The notes under the pieces are model-generated. The model made no database searches, had not been told where the DNA came from, and saw only the letters and a program-made list of their open reading frames with translations. Position numbers and translations under genes: made by a program. A DNA stretch of 64,000 nt. It comes from Leifsonia tongyongensis (GTDB lineage: Bacteria > Actinomycetota > Actinomycetes > Actinomycetales > Microbacteriaceae). The DNA lies in the NCBI RefSeq assembly GCF_010686705.1, contig NZ_JAAGWY010000003.1:124001-188000 (forward strand), given 5' to 3'. Positions 8,018 to 17,345 of the stretch are shown piece after piece (positions within the stretch are counted from its first letter, which is position 1; each line of letters starts with the position of its first letter).

Positions 8018-9157
8018 ATGGTTCTGAGCACGGTTGGCGTGATCGGTGGCGGACAGCTGGCGAGGATGATGATCCCGCCCGCGGTGGAACTCGGAATCAC
8101 GATCAAGGTCCTCGAGGAGGCGCCGGGCATGTCCGCCGAGCTCGCCGCCACCGGGGTCGGCGACTACCGTGACCTCGAGACCGTCATCGCCTTCGCCGAG
8201 ACGGTGGATGTCGTCACCTTCGACCACGAGCACGTCCCGCCGGCGATCCTCCGCGAACTCGTCGCACGCGGCATTCCGGTGCGCCCCGGACCGGATGCAC
8301 TGCTCTTCGCGCAGGACAAGCTCCACATGCGCGCGAAGCTGACCGAGCTGGGGCTGCCGGTACCCGACTGGGCGGCCATCGAATCCGCCGACGAGCTGGC
8401 CGAGTTCCTCGAGACCCACGGCGGCCGGGCCGTGGTGAAGACCGCACGCGGTGGCTACGACGGCAAGGGCGTGCGCGTCGTCTCGGAGCCGCACAGCGTG
8501 GACGACTGGTTCCTGGCGCTCGCCGAGGACGGCCGCGGGGGCGCACTGCTCGTCGAGGAGCTCGTGTCCTTCCGGCGGGAGCTCGCCCAACTCGTGGCAC
8601 GGCGGCCGTCCGGTGAGGTCTCCGCGTGGCCGGTCGTCGAGACCGTCCAGCGCGACGGGGTCTGTGCTGAGGTCATCGCGCCCGCGCCGCAGTCGGCAGG
8701 GCGGATCGCCGACCTGGCGGCCGACATCGCGACCGCGGTGGCCACGGGTCTCGGGGTCACCGGGGTGCTCGCCGTCGAACTGTTCGAGACCACAGACGGG
8801 CGGCTCCTCGTGAACGAACTGGCGATGCGGCCCCACAACAGCGGCCACTGGTCGATCGAAGGGTCGACGACCAGCCAGTTCGAGCAGCACCTCCGTGCGG
8901 TTCTCGACCTGCCGCTCGGCGCCACCGGCAGCCGTGACGTGTGGTCGGTCATGGTGAACATCCTCGGGGGACCGGCGGACGGTACGCTCCAGGACCGGTA
9001 TCCGGCCGCCCTCGCGGCGCATCCGATGGTCAAGATCCACGGCTACGGCAAAGAACCCCGGCCCGGTCGCAAGGTCGGCCACGTGACGGCGAGCGGAGAC
9101 GATCTGGACGAAGTCGCCTACCAGGCGCGGAGCGCGGCCGCCTTCTTCGAGGGATGA
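8018..9157 (+). CDS. purK: N5-carboxyaminoimidazole ribonucleotide synthase
   Basis: 379 residues, an ATP-grasp enzyme. The N-terminal dinucleotide-like motif is VIGGGQLARMM. The ATP-grasp core has VVKTARGGYDGKGVRVV, a VEELVSFRRELAQLVARR segment, and LLVNELAMRPHNSGHWSIEG, which carries metal-binding Glu and Asn residues and the PurK-characteristic RPHNSGH. It converts AIR plus bicarbonate and ATP to N5-CAIR in purine synthesis. A Shine-Dalgarno-like GAGGAG lies about 12 nt upstream of the ATG. The next gene is purE, which uses its product. Confidence 0.96.
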   Translation: MVLSTVGVIGGGQLARMMIPPAVELGITIKVLEEAPGMSAELAATGVGDYRDLETVIAFAETVDVVTFDHEHVPPAILRELVARGIPVRPGPDALLFAQDKLHMRAKLTELGLPVPDWAAIESADELAEFLETHGGRAVVKTARGGYDGKGVRVVSEPHSVDDWFLALAEDGRGGALLVEELVSFRRELAQLVARRPSGEVSAWPVVETVQRDGVCAEVIAPAPQSAGRIADLAADIATAVATGLGVTGVLAVELFETTDGRLLVNELAMRPHNSGHWSIEGSTTSQFEQHLRAVLDLPLGATGSRDVWSVMVNILGGPADGTLQDRYPAALAAHPMVKIHGYGKEPRPGRKVGHVTASGDDLDEVAYQARSAAAFFEG

Positions 9158-9216
9158 TCGCGCCGGGCACTGTCGCCTGAGCGCGTTTCGCAGCGTGTTC
9201 TTTCAGGACTGCCGAA

Positions 9217-9222
9217 TAGCAT
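9217..9222 (+). promoter_or_regulatory. -10 hexamer TAGCAT, probable leaderless promoter of purE
   Basis: TAGCAT is followed by 7 nt and the purE ATG at 9230. It could give purE and the coupled LCP gene a transcript separate from purK. Confidence 0.4.
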
Positions 9223-9229
9223 TGAGGCC

Positions 9230-9739
9230 ATGCCCAGCGTGAACTCCTCCCGGCCCCGCGTCGCCGTCGTCATGGGATCCGACTCGGACTGGACGGTCAT
9301 GCAGGACGCCTCGGCCGTGCTCGAGGAGTTCGGCGTCGACCACGAAGTCGAGGTCGTCTCGGCTCATCGCACGCCCGAGAAGATGATCGCGTTCGGCAAG
9401 GAAGCTGCCGATCGCGGAATCAAGGTGATCATCGCCGGTGCAGGCGGAGCCGCGCACCTGCCGGGCATGCTCGCCTCGGTGACGACCCTCCCCGTCGTCG
9501 GCGTCCCTGTGCCGCTCTCGCGGCTGGACGGGCTCGATTCGCTGCTGTCGATCGTGCAGATGCCGGCGGGCGTCCCGGTCGCCACGGTCTCGATCGGCGG
9601 CGCGAAGAACGCCGGCCTGATCGCGATCAAGATCCTCGCCACCGCCGACGAAGCACTCACGTCGAAGCTCGCCGCGTACGCGGAGGACCTGGCCGCACTG
9701 GTCGAGCAGAAGAACGCGGACCTCAAAGCGAGACTATGA
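9230..9739 (+). CDS. purE: N5-carboxyaminoimidazole ribonucleotide mutase
   Basis: 169 residues, standard class I PurE length. Diagnostic motifs are GSDSDW at residues 15-20, [24 protein letters not shown] and TLPVVGVPV, all of which line the CAIR-binding pocket. It moves the carboxyl group of N5-CAIR to C4, giving CAIR. It follows purK by 72 bp. The stop overlaps the start of the LCP gene as ATGA, so purine genes and the first wall-polymer gene are translationally linked, an arrangement frequent in actinobacteria. Confidence 0.97.
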   Translation: MPSVNSSRPRVAVVMGSDSDWTVMQDASAVLEEFGVDHEVEVVSAHRTPEKMIAFGKEAADRGIKVIIAGAGGAAHLPGMLASVTTLPVVGVPVPLSRLDGLDSLLSIVQMPAGVPVATVSIGGAKNAGLIAIKILATADEALTSKLAAYAEDLAALVEQKNADLKARL

Positions 9740-11091
9740 CCGTCGCAAGCCCCCTCCGGTACCCGGACGCCGCATCCGCAAAGGTGATGACCAAGCGCGG
9801 CTGGTGGCTCGTCGTGCTCAACGTCCTGCTGCCCGGCTCGGCCCAGGTCGTGGCCGGCAATCGCCGACTCGGCCGACTCGGCATCGTGGCGACCCTGACC
9901 CTGTGGGCGCTCGTCGTCCTCGCGGGCGTCGTGTACCTGCTGTGGCCGATGGTCATCTACACGATCTTCACCCAGACCCTCAGCCTGTGGATCGTGCAGC
10001 TCGCGATGTTCGCCTACGTCGTGCTGTGGGTGGTGCTGACATTGGACACGCTCCGGCTCGTCCGGTTGGTCAAGACTGCGCCGAACGCCCGCGCCTGGAT
10101 CGCAGCGTTCTCGGTCGTGCTGCTGGTCGGCATCGCGGGCACGGCCGGCTACGGCGCCTTCGTCGCCGGATCCGCTCGTGGCGCCCTTGGCGACATCTTC
10201 TCGTCGGGTCCGTCCGTGCCTCCGGTGAACGGCCGCTACAACATCATGCTGCTCGGCGGCGACGCAGGGCCCGACCGCCAGGGCATGCGGCCCGACAGCA
10301 TGTCGGTGGTCAGCGTGGACGCGACGACGGGCCAGGCGGTCACGATCGGTCTTCCCCGAAACCTCGATCCGGTTCCGTTCCCGGCGTCGTCTCCGCTCCA
10401 CAAGCTGTATCCGGACGGCTACGGGTTCCAGGACCACTGCGACGTCGACGTGTGCCAGCTGAACTCGATCTACACCGAGGTCTCGCTCTACAAGCCGGGC
10501 CTCTACCCGAACGCGACCAAACACAACAGCGACCCGGGCATCGAGTCGATGCGCGACGCGCTCGAGGGAGCGCTCGGCATCACCATCCAGTACTACGTCC
10601 TGATCGACATGCAGGGCTTCGCCGACCTGGTGGATGCGCTCGGCGGGGTCGACATCACCGTCACGCAGCGCCTCCCGATCGGCGGCGATGAGAACCTCAA
10701 CGGCGTCGTCGGGTGGATCCAGCCCGGCAAGCAGCACATGACCGGCTACACGGCGCAGTGGTATGCGCGCTCGCGGCACGGCACGAGCGACTACGACCGG
10801 ATGGCGCGCCAGCGGCAATTGCAGGATGCGATCCTGAAGCAGATCAACCCGGTCAACGTCGTCACCAAGTTCCAGGACATCGCCAAGGCCGGCAAGCAGG
10901 TGATGAAGACGGACATCCCGCAGTCGATGCTCGGCTATTTCGTCGACCTCGGCCTCAAGACGCGCAAGCTTCCGGTGCAGCAGGTCGAGCTCGTGCCGCC
11001 GGCGATCGATCCGCAGAACCCTGATTATGCCCAGATCCACAAGATGGTCACGTCCGCACTCGCTCCGAAACCCTCTACCCCTGCTCCGTAG
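9736..11091 (+). CDS. LytR-CpsA-Psr (LCP) family glycopolymer transferase
   Basis: 451 residues. The N-terminal region has about four hydrophobic helices (roughly 22-42, 48-70, 78-105, 122-145), beginning with the [17 protein letters not shown] stretch typical of actinobacterial LCP proteins. The extracellular LCP domain follows, with [22 protein letters not shown], the Arg in [17 protein letters not shown], and the [20 protein letters not shown] block (exactly these conserved Arg/Asp residues bind the polyprenyl pyrophosphate and metal in characterised members). The family transfers undecaprenyl-linked glycopolymers to peptidoglycan. It is the first gene of the polysaccharide region, which fits attachment of the polymer made by the neighbouring genes. 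Confidence 0.9.
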   Translation: MTVASPLRYPDAASAKVMTKRGWWLVVLNVLLPGSAQVVAGNRRLGRLGIVATLTLWALVVLAGVVYLLWPMVIYTIFTQTLSLWIVQLAMFAYVVLWVVLTLDTLRLVRLVKTAPNARAWIAAFSVVLLVGIAGTAGYGAFVAGSARGALGDIFSSGPSVPPVNGRYNIMLLGGDAGPDRQGMRPDSMSVVSVDATTGQAVTIGLPRNLDPVPFPASSPLHKLYPDGYGFQDHCDVDVCQLNSIYTEVSLYKPGLYPNATKHNSDPGIESMRDALEGALGITIQYYVLIDMQGFADLVDALGGVDITVTQRLPIGGDENLNGVVGWIQPGKQHMTGYTAQWYARSRHGTSDYDRMARQRQLQDAILKQINPVNVVTKFQDIAKAGKQVMKTDIPQSMLGYFVDLGLKTRKLPVQQVELVPPAIDPQNPDYAQIHKMVTSALAPKPSTPAP

Positions 11092-11122
11092 CCGTTTCAA
11101 CCCCCTCACGCCGATTCCCAGA

Positions 11123-11140
11123 TGACCCCCAAAAGGGTCA
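11123..11140. repeat. Inverted repeat, possible terminator of the purE-LCP transcript
   Basis: TGACCC (11123-11128) and GGGTCA (11135-11140) form a 6-bp stem, followed at once by a smaller CCCC-AA-GGGG hairpin. Both lie in the 88-bp spacer before the acyltransferase gene. Confidence 0.35.
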
Positions 11141-11179
11141 CAGGGTGCCCCAAGGGGAACTTCGTACACTAAGCCGTCT

Positions 11180-12481
11180 ATGTCAAGCACAGACAGCGGG
11201 ACTCAGACGAAAAGCAGTGGCCGACTGGCAGCACTGGATGGCCTGAGAGGGCTTGCCGCCCTCGTGGTGGTGCTGCACCACACCATGCTGTTGAACGCGA
11301 ACTTCCCCGCGTCGCCAGGGGAGGGGAGCCTCCAGCCCGGCACGCCTCTGTGGTGGATGAGCTACACGCCGCTCAAACTCGCCACCGCAGGCTGGGAGTC
11401 GGTGATCGTCTTCTTCGTTCTCTCGGGGCTCGTCGTCACGCTGCCGGTCGTCAAGCGGCCGGGCTTCGACTGGATCGCCTACTATCCGCGCCGCGTGATG
11501 CGGCTGATGATCCCCGTGGTGGGGGCCGTGCTCGTCGCCGCCGCCTTCGTCGTCGCCATCCCGCAGCGCTCGCTCCAGCCGTCCGGCACCTGGCTGAGCA
11601 ACTCCAGTACCCCGAACTTCACGTGGGAGTACATCGTGAAGGCATGGGACCTCGTCGGGGGCAACGGTCACATCGACAACCCGCTCTGGTCGCTTCGCTG
11701 GGAGATCCTGTTCTCCCTCGCTCTCCCGGTCTTCGTGATCCTCGCCATCTCGCTCCGCAAGTGGTGGAGCGCTGGGCTCGCGGCGGCCGTCGTGGTGACC
11801 TGGCTGGGCGTGCGCGCCGGATCTGGCGCCTTCAGCTTCTTCCCCGCATTCTTCGTCGGCGCCGTGCTGGCCGTGCGTCTGGACGCCGTGCGTCTCTTCG
11901 CCGGCCGCATCAATCGCTTCGCCGTCCGGCACCTGATCTGGCTCGGCCTCACGATCGGCGCATCAGCCCTTCTGATCTCCCCGTGGCTGTTCGGACCCGG
12001 CGCCGGGTCCGAACTGACGGCCGCACTTCGCGCCTTCGCGCCCCTCGCGGCGGCGGGCCTCGTCCTGTGCGCGGTCGGCTGGAAGCCCCTCGGCGGCCTG
12101 CTCTCGTCGCCACCGTTCGCCTTCGCCGGGCGCATCTCGTTCAGCCTGTACCTGGTGCATGTCCCGATCCTCATCTTCAGCGCCTACCTGCTCGCCGGGC
12201 AGCCGCTGTACGTCGTCGCGCTGGTCGGCATCCCGCTCGCGATCCTCGTCGCGGTCGGATTCACGTGGCTCGTCGAGGCGCGGAGCCACCAGTGGGCGCG
12301 CGCGGCCGGCGCGTGGGCCTCGGCGCGCTATGCGGCCGCCTTCCGCGCCACCGAGCCGGAGCGAGAGCGTCCGCAGCTGACCGAGCGAGGCGACGAGGGC
12401 CGTTCCGGCAAAGCCGTCGCCGATGCCGCTACAGGTCAGCGTGAAGCTGCCACACCCGCTCAGCGGAGTCGCGCCAGCTGA
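11180..12481 (+). CDS. Acyltransferase family 3 membrane protein (polysaccharide O-acyltransferase-like)
   Basis: 433 residues with about ten hydrophobic helices. The N-terminal hallmark is LAALDGLRGLAALVVVLHH (residues 14-32), carrying the conserved Arg and His of acyltransferase-3 enzymes, which move acetyl or other acyl groups onto surface sugars. The last 70 residues are hydrophilic and charged. TACACT lies 9 nt before the ATG as a possible -10. The 3' end overlaps the converging glycosyltransferase gene by 53 bp, the longest such overlap here. The sugar acylated is unknown; the context suggests the rhamnose-containing glycan. Confidence 0.88.
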   Translation: MSSTDSGTQTKSSGRLAALDGLRGLAALVVVLHHTMLLNANFPASPGEGSLQPGTPLWWMSYTPLKLATAGWESVIVFFVLSGLVVTLPVVKRPGFDWIAYYPRRVMRLMIPVVGAVLVAAAFVVAIPQRSLQPSGTWLSNSSTPNFTWEYIVKAWDLVGGNGHIDNPLWSLRWEILFSLALPVFVILAISLRKWWSAGLAAAVVVTWLGVRAGSGAFSFFPAFFVGAVLAVRLDAVRLFAGRINRFAVRHLIWLGLTIGASALLISPWLFGPGAGSELTAALRAFAPLAAAGLVLCAVGWKPLGGLLSSPPFAFAGRISFSLYLVHVPILIFSAYLLAGQPLYVVALVGIPLAILVAVGFTWLVEARSHQWARAAGAWASARYAAAFRATEPERERPQLTERGDEGRSGKAVADAATGQREAATPAQRSRAS

Positions 12482-13565
12482 ACGCTCTCGAGCGATCCGA
12501 GGCGTGCACCGCGAGCCGGGAACGGAGTTCGCCGTCTTCGAGCACGGACCCGATGGCTGCGGCGAGGCGCTCGGAGTAGCTTTCCGGGCCTTCGCGTTCC
12601 ACACTCAGCCCTGCTCCGCCGGACACCTCGAGGATCGCCGGATCGTCCGAGTGGATGACCGGAGTGCCGAAGTGGAACGCCTCGACGATCGGCAGGCCGA
12701 ACCCTTCCGCACGGCTCGGGAAGACGAAGAGGGTCGCGCGGTCGAGAACGACGGCCAGATCGTCGTCGTCGAGGTGCCCGAGCACCCGCACCCGGCCCTC
12801 GGGAAGGCCGGCGGAGGCGGCCACACCGGTGGCGCTTCCCTCGCCGAAGCGGTCCGGCCCCGCGACGAGGAGCGGCAATCCGTGGAGATCCGGGAGCGCC
12901 ATGGCACGGATCAGGTCGGCGACGCCCTTGCGTGGCGCGATCGAGCCCATCGTGAAGATGTAGTGCTCAGGCAGCTGAAGGCGTGCGGCCCGGGCATCCG
13001 CGTCCGCTGGAAGACGCAGCGTGGATGCGGGAGCCCCGCCGATCACGCGCACCCGGTCGCCGAAGTCGATGAACTCGGTGAGCTGCTCGGCGACGGCATG
13101 CGTCGGGACGACGATGGCGTCGGCGTGCTTCCTGGCACGCTTCGCCATCGACTTGTGCCAGAGCACGCTCGCAGCGCTCATGGATTCGGGCGACGTCCAG
13201 GGGAGCACGTCATGGATGGTGACCGTGATCTGGTCGCCATCGTTGAGGCGATCATGCTTGCCGAGCGGCGCGAACAGGCTGGGCGAATGGACCATGCCGC
13301 GGCCGCCGGCGAGTGCGATGCCGGACTGCCAGGCGAGGGAGAGCTCGCGGTGTGCGAGCGGTAGGCGGGTGATGCCCGCGATGCCGGGGAGGCGCGCCGA
13401 GAGGTCGTCCATGGTCTCCTGCGGGAACGCTGAGGCGACGCCCTGCACGTCGCAGCCGGCTGGGGCCACGGCGATCAGCTGCCGGGTCAGTTCTTCGGCA
13501 TAGCGGCCGATGCCACCGGGAGAGTCGGCGACGAGTTCGTCAACGACCACTCTCAGGGTTGTCAT
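12429..13565 (-). CDS. GT4-family glycosyltransferase
   Basis: 378 residues with two Rossmann halves. The C-terminal donor domain has FTMGSIAPRKGVADLI, a VLGHLDDDDLAVVL segment and FPSRAEGFGLPIVEAFHFGTPVI, the E-x7-E type block that binds the nucleotide sugar in GT4 enzymes. The N-terminal acceptor domain starts VVVDELVADSPGGIGRYAEEL. Start ATG 13565 is chosen because it leaves only a 26-bp overlap with rmlD and begins right at the first strand. It is the last gene of the leftward rmlB-rmlD unit, so it may use dTDP-rhamnose, but the sugar is not determinable. Confidence 0.85.
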   Translation of the reverse strand: MTTLRVVVDELVADSPGGIGRYAEELTRQLIAVAPAGCDVQGVASAFPQETMDDLSARLPGIAGITRLPLAHRELSLAWQSGIALAGGRGMVHSPSLFAPLGKHDRLNDGDQITVTIHDVLPWTSPESMSAASVLWHKSMAKRARKHADAIVVPTHAVAEQLTEFIDFGDRVRVIGGAPASTLRLPADADARAARLQLPEHYIFTMGSIAPRKGVADLIRAMALPDLHGLPLLVAGPDRFGEGSATGVAASAGLPEGRVRVLGHLDDDDLAVVLDRATLFVFPSRAEGFGLPIVEAFHFGTPVIHSDDPAILEVSGGAGLSVEREGPESYSERLAAAIGSVLEDGELRSRLAVHASDRSRAFSWRDSAERVWQLHADL

Positions 13566-14430
13566 GCTGCTCCAAGACTCCGTGGCGGGCGGCATCCGCC
13601 AGCGCTTCGTTCCAGTCGCGCATCGGCTCGAGACCGACCGCGTTCCACGCCGCGTGACCCAGCACCGAATACGACGGTCGAGGTGCCGGCCGTACGAATC
13701 GGGAACTGTCGGTCGGTGTGACCCTATCAGGGTTCAATCCGGCCGCGCTGAACACCGCCTGCGCGAAACCGAACCAGGTCGTCTCCCCGGAATTGGTGCC
13801 GTGGTAGATGCCCGCCGGCGCGTCCGCGTCGAGCATCCCGACGATCTGGCGGGCGAGATCGCCCGTCCAGGTGGGCTGGCCGAGCTGATCGGCGACGACG
13901 GAGACCGTGTCGTTCGTCGCGGCGAGCCGCAGCATCGTCCGCGCGAAGTTCGGGCCGTCTGCTCCGTAGAGCCAGGCCGTGCGAACGATGTACGTGCCGT
14001 CGGGATGCGCGGCGATGGCGAACTCCTCGCCCGCCGCCTTGGTCCGGCCGTACGCATTGATCGGGTCGCGGGGGGCGTCCTCCCGGTAGGGCGAGGTGGC
14101 CGTGCCGTCGAAAACGTAGTCCGTCGAGAGCGTCACCAGCTTCGCGCCCGTATCGGATGCAGCGATCGCGAGGTTCTGCGGACCGATCGCATTGACGGCA
14201 TACGCTTCGTCCTCGTGGGTCTCGGCGTCGTCGACCTTCGTGTACGCGGCCGCGTTGACGACGACATCGTGGCCTCGGACCGCATCCCGCACCGCAGCGA
14301 GATCGGTGACGTCGAGCTGTGCGCGCGTGAGCGCAGTCACCTCGCGGCCGTCGAGGGCACGGAGCAGGTCGGCTCCGAGCATGCCGCCCGCCCCCGTCAC
14401 CAGGTAGCGACCTGAGTGGACCGGCGCCAT
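13540..14430 (-). CDS. rmlD: dTDP-4-dehydrorhamnose reductase
   Basis: 296 residues, an extended short-chain dehydrogenase. It has the NAD(P) motif VTGAGGMLGADLL (residues 11-23), the loop NAAAYTKVDDAE characteristic of RmlD, the active-site Thr in STDYVFDG, and YGRTKAAGE with catalytic Tyr and Lys. It catalyses the last step of dTDP-L-rhamnose formation. It starts 3 bp after the rmlB stop on the same strand, and its end overlaps the GT4 gene. Confidence 0.94.
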   Translation of the reverse strand: MAPVHSGRYLVTGAGGMLGADLLRALDGREVTALTRAQLDVTDLAAVRDAVRGHDVVVNAAAYTKVDDAETHEDEAYAVNAIGPQNLAIAASDTGAKLVTLSTDYVFDGTATSPYREDAPRDPINAYGRTKAAGEEFAIAAHPDGTYIVRTAWLYGADGPNFARTMLRLAATNDTVSVVADQLGQPTWTGDLARQIVGMLDADAPAGIYHGTNSGETTWFGFAQAVFSAAGLNPDRVTPTDSSRFVRPAPRPSYSVLGHAAWNAVGLEPMRDWNEALADAARHGVLEQHDNPESGR

Positions 14431-14433
14431 CGG

Positions 14434-15423
14434 TCAGGCGTCCAGTGCGGCGCGCGCCTTGAGCGGCTCCCACCACGCTCGGTTGTCGCGATACCACTGC
14501 ACGACATCCGCCAGACCCTGCTGGAACGGGACGAGCGGCTCGTAGCCGAGCTCGGAGCGAATCTTCGAGATGTCGACCGAGTAGCGCAGGTCGTGGCCGA
14601 GCCGGTCGGCGACCCGGTCGACATATGACCAGTCCTTGCCGGTCGCGTCGAGCAGCAGCTGGGTGAGCTCCTTGTTGGTGAGCTCCGTGCCACCGCCGAT
14701 GTTGTAGATCTCGCCGGCACGGCCGCCGACGAGCACCATCGCGATGCCGCGGGTGTGGTCGTCGACGTGCAGCCAGTCACGGATGTTCAGCCCTTCGCCG
14801 TACAGCGGGACGTGCTTGTCGTCGATCAGGTTGGTGACGAAAAGGGGGATGACCTTCTCGGGGAAATGGTAGGGACCGTAGTTGTTCGAGCACCGCGTGA
14901 TCGAGATGTTCAGGCCGTGGGTGCGGAAATAGCTGCGGGCGAGCAGATCGCTGCCGGCCTTGCTCGCTGAGTAGGGGGAATTCGGCTCGAGGGGGCGGTC
15001 CTCGGCCCACGAGCCTTCCGCGATCGAGCCGTAGACCTCGTCGGTGGAGACGTGCACGAAACGCTTCAGGTCGTTGCGGAGCGCGGCGTCGAGGAGCTGC
15101 TGGGTGCCGAGGACGTTCGTCTCTACGAAGATCGAGGCGTCGCGAACGGAACGGTCGACGTGCGACTCCGCAGCGAAGTGGACCACCGCGTCAACGGACG
15201 GGAACAACTCGTCGAGCAGGCCGCCGTCGCGGATGTCGCCCTTGATGAAGGTGTACCGGGGGGAGGCGGCGACGGGGGCGAGGTTCTCGAGGTTGCCCGA
15301 ATAGGTCAGGGCGTCGAGGACGACCACCTCTGCGCCTTCGAGGCCCGGGTAGGCGTCCTGCAGGGTGCGCCTGACGAAATTGGAGCCGATGAAACCGGCG
15401 CCGCCGGTGACGAGAATCTTCAT
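14434..15423 (-). CDS. rmlB: dTDP-glucose 4,6-dehydratase
   Basis: 329 residues. N-terminal NAD motif GGAGFIGSNFVRRTL. The catalytic region has VHVSTDEVYGSI with the Thr/Asp/Glu triad and SPYSASKAGSDLL with Tyr and Lys. The CSNNYGPYHFPEKVIPLF signature is specific for RmlB-type dehydratases. The enzyme makes dTDP-4-keto-6-deoxyglucose, second step to dTDP-L-rhamnose. It is first in a leftward rmlB-rmlD-GT unit, divergent from a CWB2 protein gene across 116 bp. rmlC and rmlA are 2-3 kb away on the other strand. Confidence 0.96.
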   Translation of the reverse strand: MKILVTGGAGFIGSNFVRRTLQDAYPGLEGAEVVVLDALTYSGNLENLAPVAASPRYTFIKGDIRDGGLLDELFPSVDAVVHFAAESHVDRSVRDASIFVETNVLGTQQLLDAALRNDLKRFVHVSTDEVYGSIAEGSWAEDRPLEPNSPYSASKAGSDLLARSYFRTHGLNISITRCSNNYGPYHFPEKVIPLFVTNLIDDKHVPLYGEGLNIRDWLHVDDHTRGIAMVLVGGRAGEIYNIGGGTELTNKELTQLLLDATGKDWSYVDRVADRLGHDLRYSVDISKIRSELGYEPLVPFQQGLADVVQWYRDNRAWWEPLKARAALDA

Positions 15424-15462
15424 ACGAGCGATCGACCTGTCCTTGAATCGGTGTGCCCGGCG

Positions 15463-15468
15463 ATTCTA
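15463..15468 (-). promoter_or_regulatory. -10 hexamer TAGAAT of the rmlBD unit
   Basis: On the minus strand TAGAAT lies 39 nt upstream of the rmlB ATG, leaving a leader of about 33 nt that contains an AAGGA ribosome-binding sequence. The -35 is not clear. Confidence 0.4.
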
Positions 15469-15539
15469 CCGGGTGCGAAAGGTCCATCTTTCATCGGAAA
15501 TCTTGCGCTCACGCAAACTTCCGTGATTACGATCACTCC

Positions 15540-17297
15540 GTGAAAACCACTGCCGGGCGTGCGCGCCGGACTCTCATCGCCTCCATCGTCGCCCTGGTGC
15601 TGGCAGGTTCATCGGTGGTCTCCGCCACGGCCGCCTCTGCCACCACAGCACTCGACAACCCGGTGAACCCCGCAGCACTTGCTGTCGGCGACCTCATCAG
15701 CGACGCGACCTTCTTCGCGGGCACGTCGATGGACGCGACGGCGGTCCAGTCCTTCCTCACTGGGAAGGTCGCGACCTGCAAGGGGACGACCCCCGCGTGC
15801 CTCAAGACATACAGGCAGACGACGCAGACCCGAGCGGCGGATCCGATGTGCAGCGCGTATACCGGAGCCACCCTGGAGACGGCGGCAGCGATCATCGCCA
15901 AGGTCGGAGCTGCCTGCGGAATCAGCCCGAAAGTGTTGATCACGCTCATTCAAAAGGAGACCGGCCTGGTGACGTCGGTCCAGCCGACCCAGGCTCTGTA
16001 CGACCGGGCGACGGGCTACGCGTGCCCTGATGACGGAACCGGCAACTGCGACCCGGCATACACCGGCTTCTACAACCAGGTCTACTGGGCTGCGTGGCAG
16101 TTCAAGCGCTACGGAAACCCGCCCGGCACGAGCAACTACTTCACCGACTATCCCGTCGGCAAGGTCAGCCAGGTGCGGTTCAATCTCGACCCGGCCTGCG
16201 GCTCCGGTCCGGTGGCGATCTGGAACAAAGCGACGGCTGCGCTCTACTACTACACGCCGTACCAGCCCAACGCCGCCTCGATCGCCGCCTATCCCAGTGA
16301 GGGCAACACCTGTTCCGCCTACGGCAACCGCAACTTCTGGGGCATCTACACCCAGTGGTTCGGCAACCCCACGGCCGGCAGCACTCCGACCGTGACGCGA
16401 TCCGCCGGGTCCGACCGGTACGCCACGGCAGTCGCCGTGTCCGCCGCTGCCTACCCGACGGCGTCCACTCCGGTGGCTGCCGTCTACATCGCGTCGGGCG
16501 CCGACTTCCCTGATGCGCTGGGTGCGGCGCCGGTCGCAGCCCTCAGCAGCCGCCAGGGGCCGCTGCTCCTCGTGGCTCCCACCGCCATCCCCGCGAGCGT
16601 GGTCAACGAGCTCAAGCGACTCAAACCGACGACGATCTATATCGCGGGCGGCGTGGGAGCGGTCAGCGCAGCCGTCGCCAAGCAACTCGCGTCCTATTCC
16701 AGCTCCGTCGTGCGTCTCGCAGGCGTCGACCGCTTCGACACGTCCCGCGTCATCGCCCGCAGCGCTTTCGCATCCGCCTCCACCGCCTACATCGCGACGG
16801 GGTTCAACTACCCTGACGCCCTGTCTGCGGGAGCTGCTGCCGGTGCTCACGGTTCGCCGGTGATCCTCGTCAACGGAGGCTCGAAGTCGGTGGACGCCGC
16901 GACCAGGAAGCTGTTGACGGATCTCGGCGTCACGAAAGTGAAGATCGTCGGCGGCACCGGCGCCGTGTCGGCCGCCTACGCCCAGAGCCTGGGCAGCTTC
17001 GTGACGACTCAGCGCCTGAGTGGCCCCGACCGCTACCAGACGAGCGTTGCGGTGAACGTCGACGCGTTCCCCGGCGCCACGTCCAAGACGTACTTCGCGA
17101 CCGGCTTGTCGTTCCCGGATGCGCTGGCGGGCGCTGCGGCGGCCGGGGCGGCGGCGAGCCCGCTCTACGTCGTGAAGGCCGGATGCGTCGCGCCGGCTGC
17201 CGCAGAGAGCGCCCTCGCGACCCACCCAGGTTTCACGCTGCTCGGCGGTTCGTCCGTGCTCGGCGCCGGCGTCGCCAAGCTCACCGTCTGCCCGTAG
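15540..17297 (+). CDS. Secreted protein: lysozyme-like N-terminal module plus three cell-wall-binding (CWB2) repeats
   Basis: 585 residues. A signal peptide (basic start, hydrophobic helix about 11-29, Ala-rich cleavage zone) leads to a module at about 48-280 with several Cys residues, a KETGLV segment (Glu140) and the signature YGNRNFW. The C-terminal 300 residues are three tandem units of about 100 residues (285-385, 390-485, 490-585). Each carries R-(L/S)-(A/S)-G-x-D-R-(Y/F) and F/Y-PDAL(G/S/A) motifs of CWB2 repeats, which bind secondary wall polymers in Gram-positives. GTG 15540 is chosen as start because the signal peptide begins there. The N-terminal module is shared with the protein at 25778. 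Enzymatic activity is unproven. Confidence 0.85.
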   Translation: MKTTAGRARRTLIASIVALVLAGSSVVSATAASATTALDNPVNPAALAVGDLISDATFFAGTSMDATAVQSFLTGKVATCKGTTPACLKTYRQTTQTRAADPMCSAYTGATLETAAAIIAKVGAACGISPKVLITLIQKETGLVTSVQPTQALYDRATGYACPDDGTGNCDPAYTGFYNQVYWAAWQFKRYGNPPGTSNYFTDYPVGKVSQVRFNLDPACGSGPVAIWNKATAALYYYTPYQPNAASIAAYPSEGNTCSAYGNRNFWGIYTQWFGNPTAGSTPTVTRSAGSDRYATAVAVSAAAYPTASTPVAAVYIASGADFPDALGAAPVAALSSRQGPLLLVAPTAIPASVVNELKRLKPTTIYIAGGVGAVSAAVAKQLASYSSSVVRLAGVDRFDTSRVIARSAFASASTAYIATGFNYPDALSAGAAAGAHGSPVILVNGGSKSVDAATRKLLTDLGVTKVKIVGGTGAVSAAYAQSLGSFVTTQRLSGPDRYQTSVAVNVDAFPGATSKTYFATGLSFPDALAGAAAAGAAASPLYVVKAGCVAPAAAESALATHPGFTLLGGSSVLGAGVAKLTVCP

Positions 17298-17333
17298 CCC
17301 ATGCCCGGCCCGATCCCTCACCCGGCTGATTGG

Positions 17334-17339
17334 TAGACT
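17334..17339 (+). promoter_or_regulatory. Extended -10 TGGTAGACT, probable leaderless promoter of rmlC-rmlA
   Basis: TAGACT, preceded by TGG (extended -10), ends 6 nt before the GTG start of rmlC at 17346. Transcription would begin at the start codon itself. Confidence 0.5.
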
Positions 17340-17345
17340 CCGGGG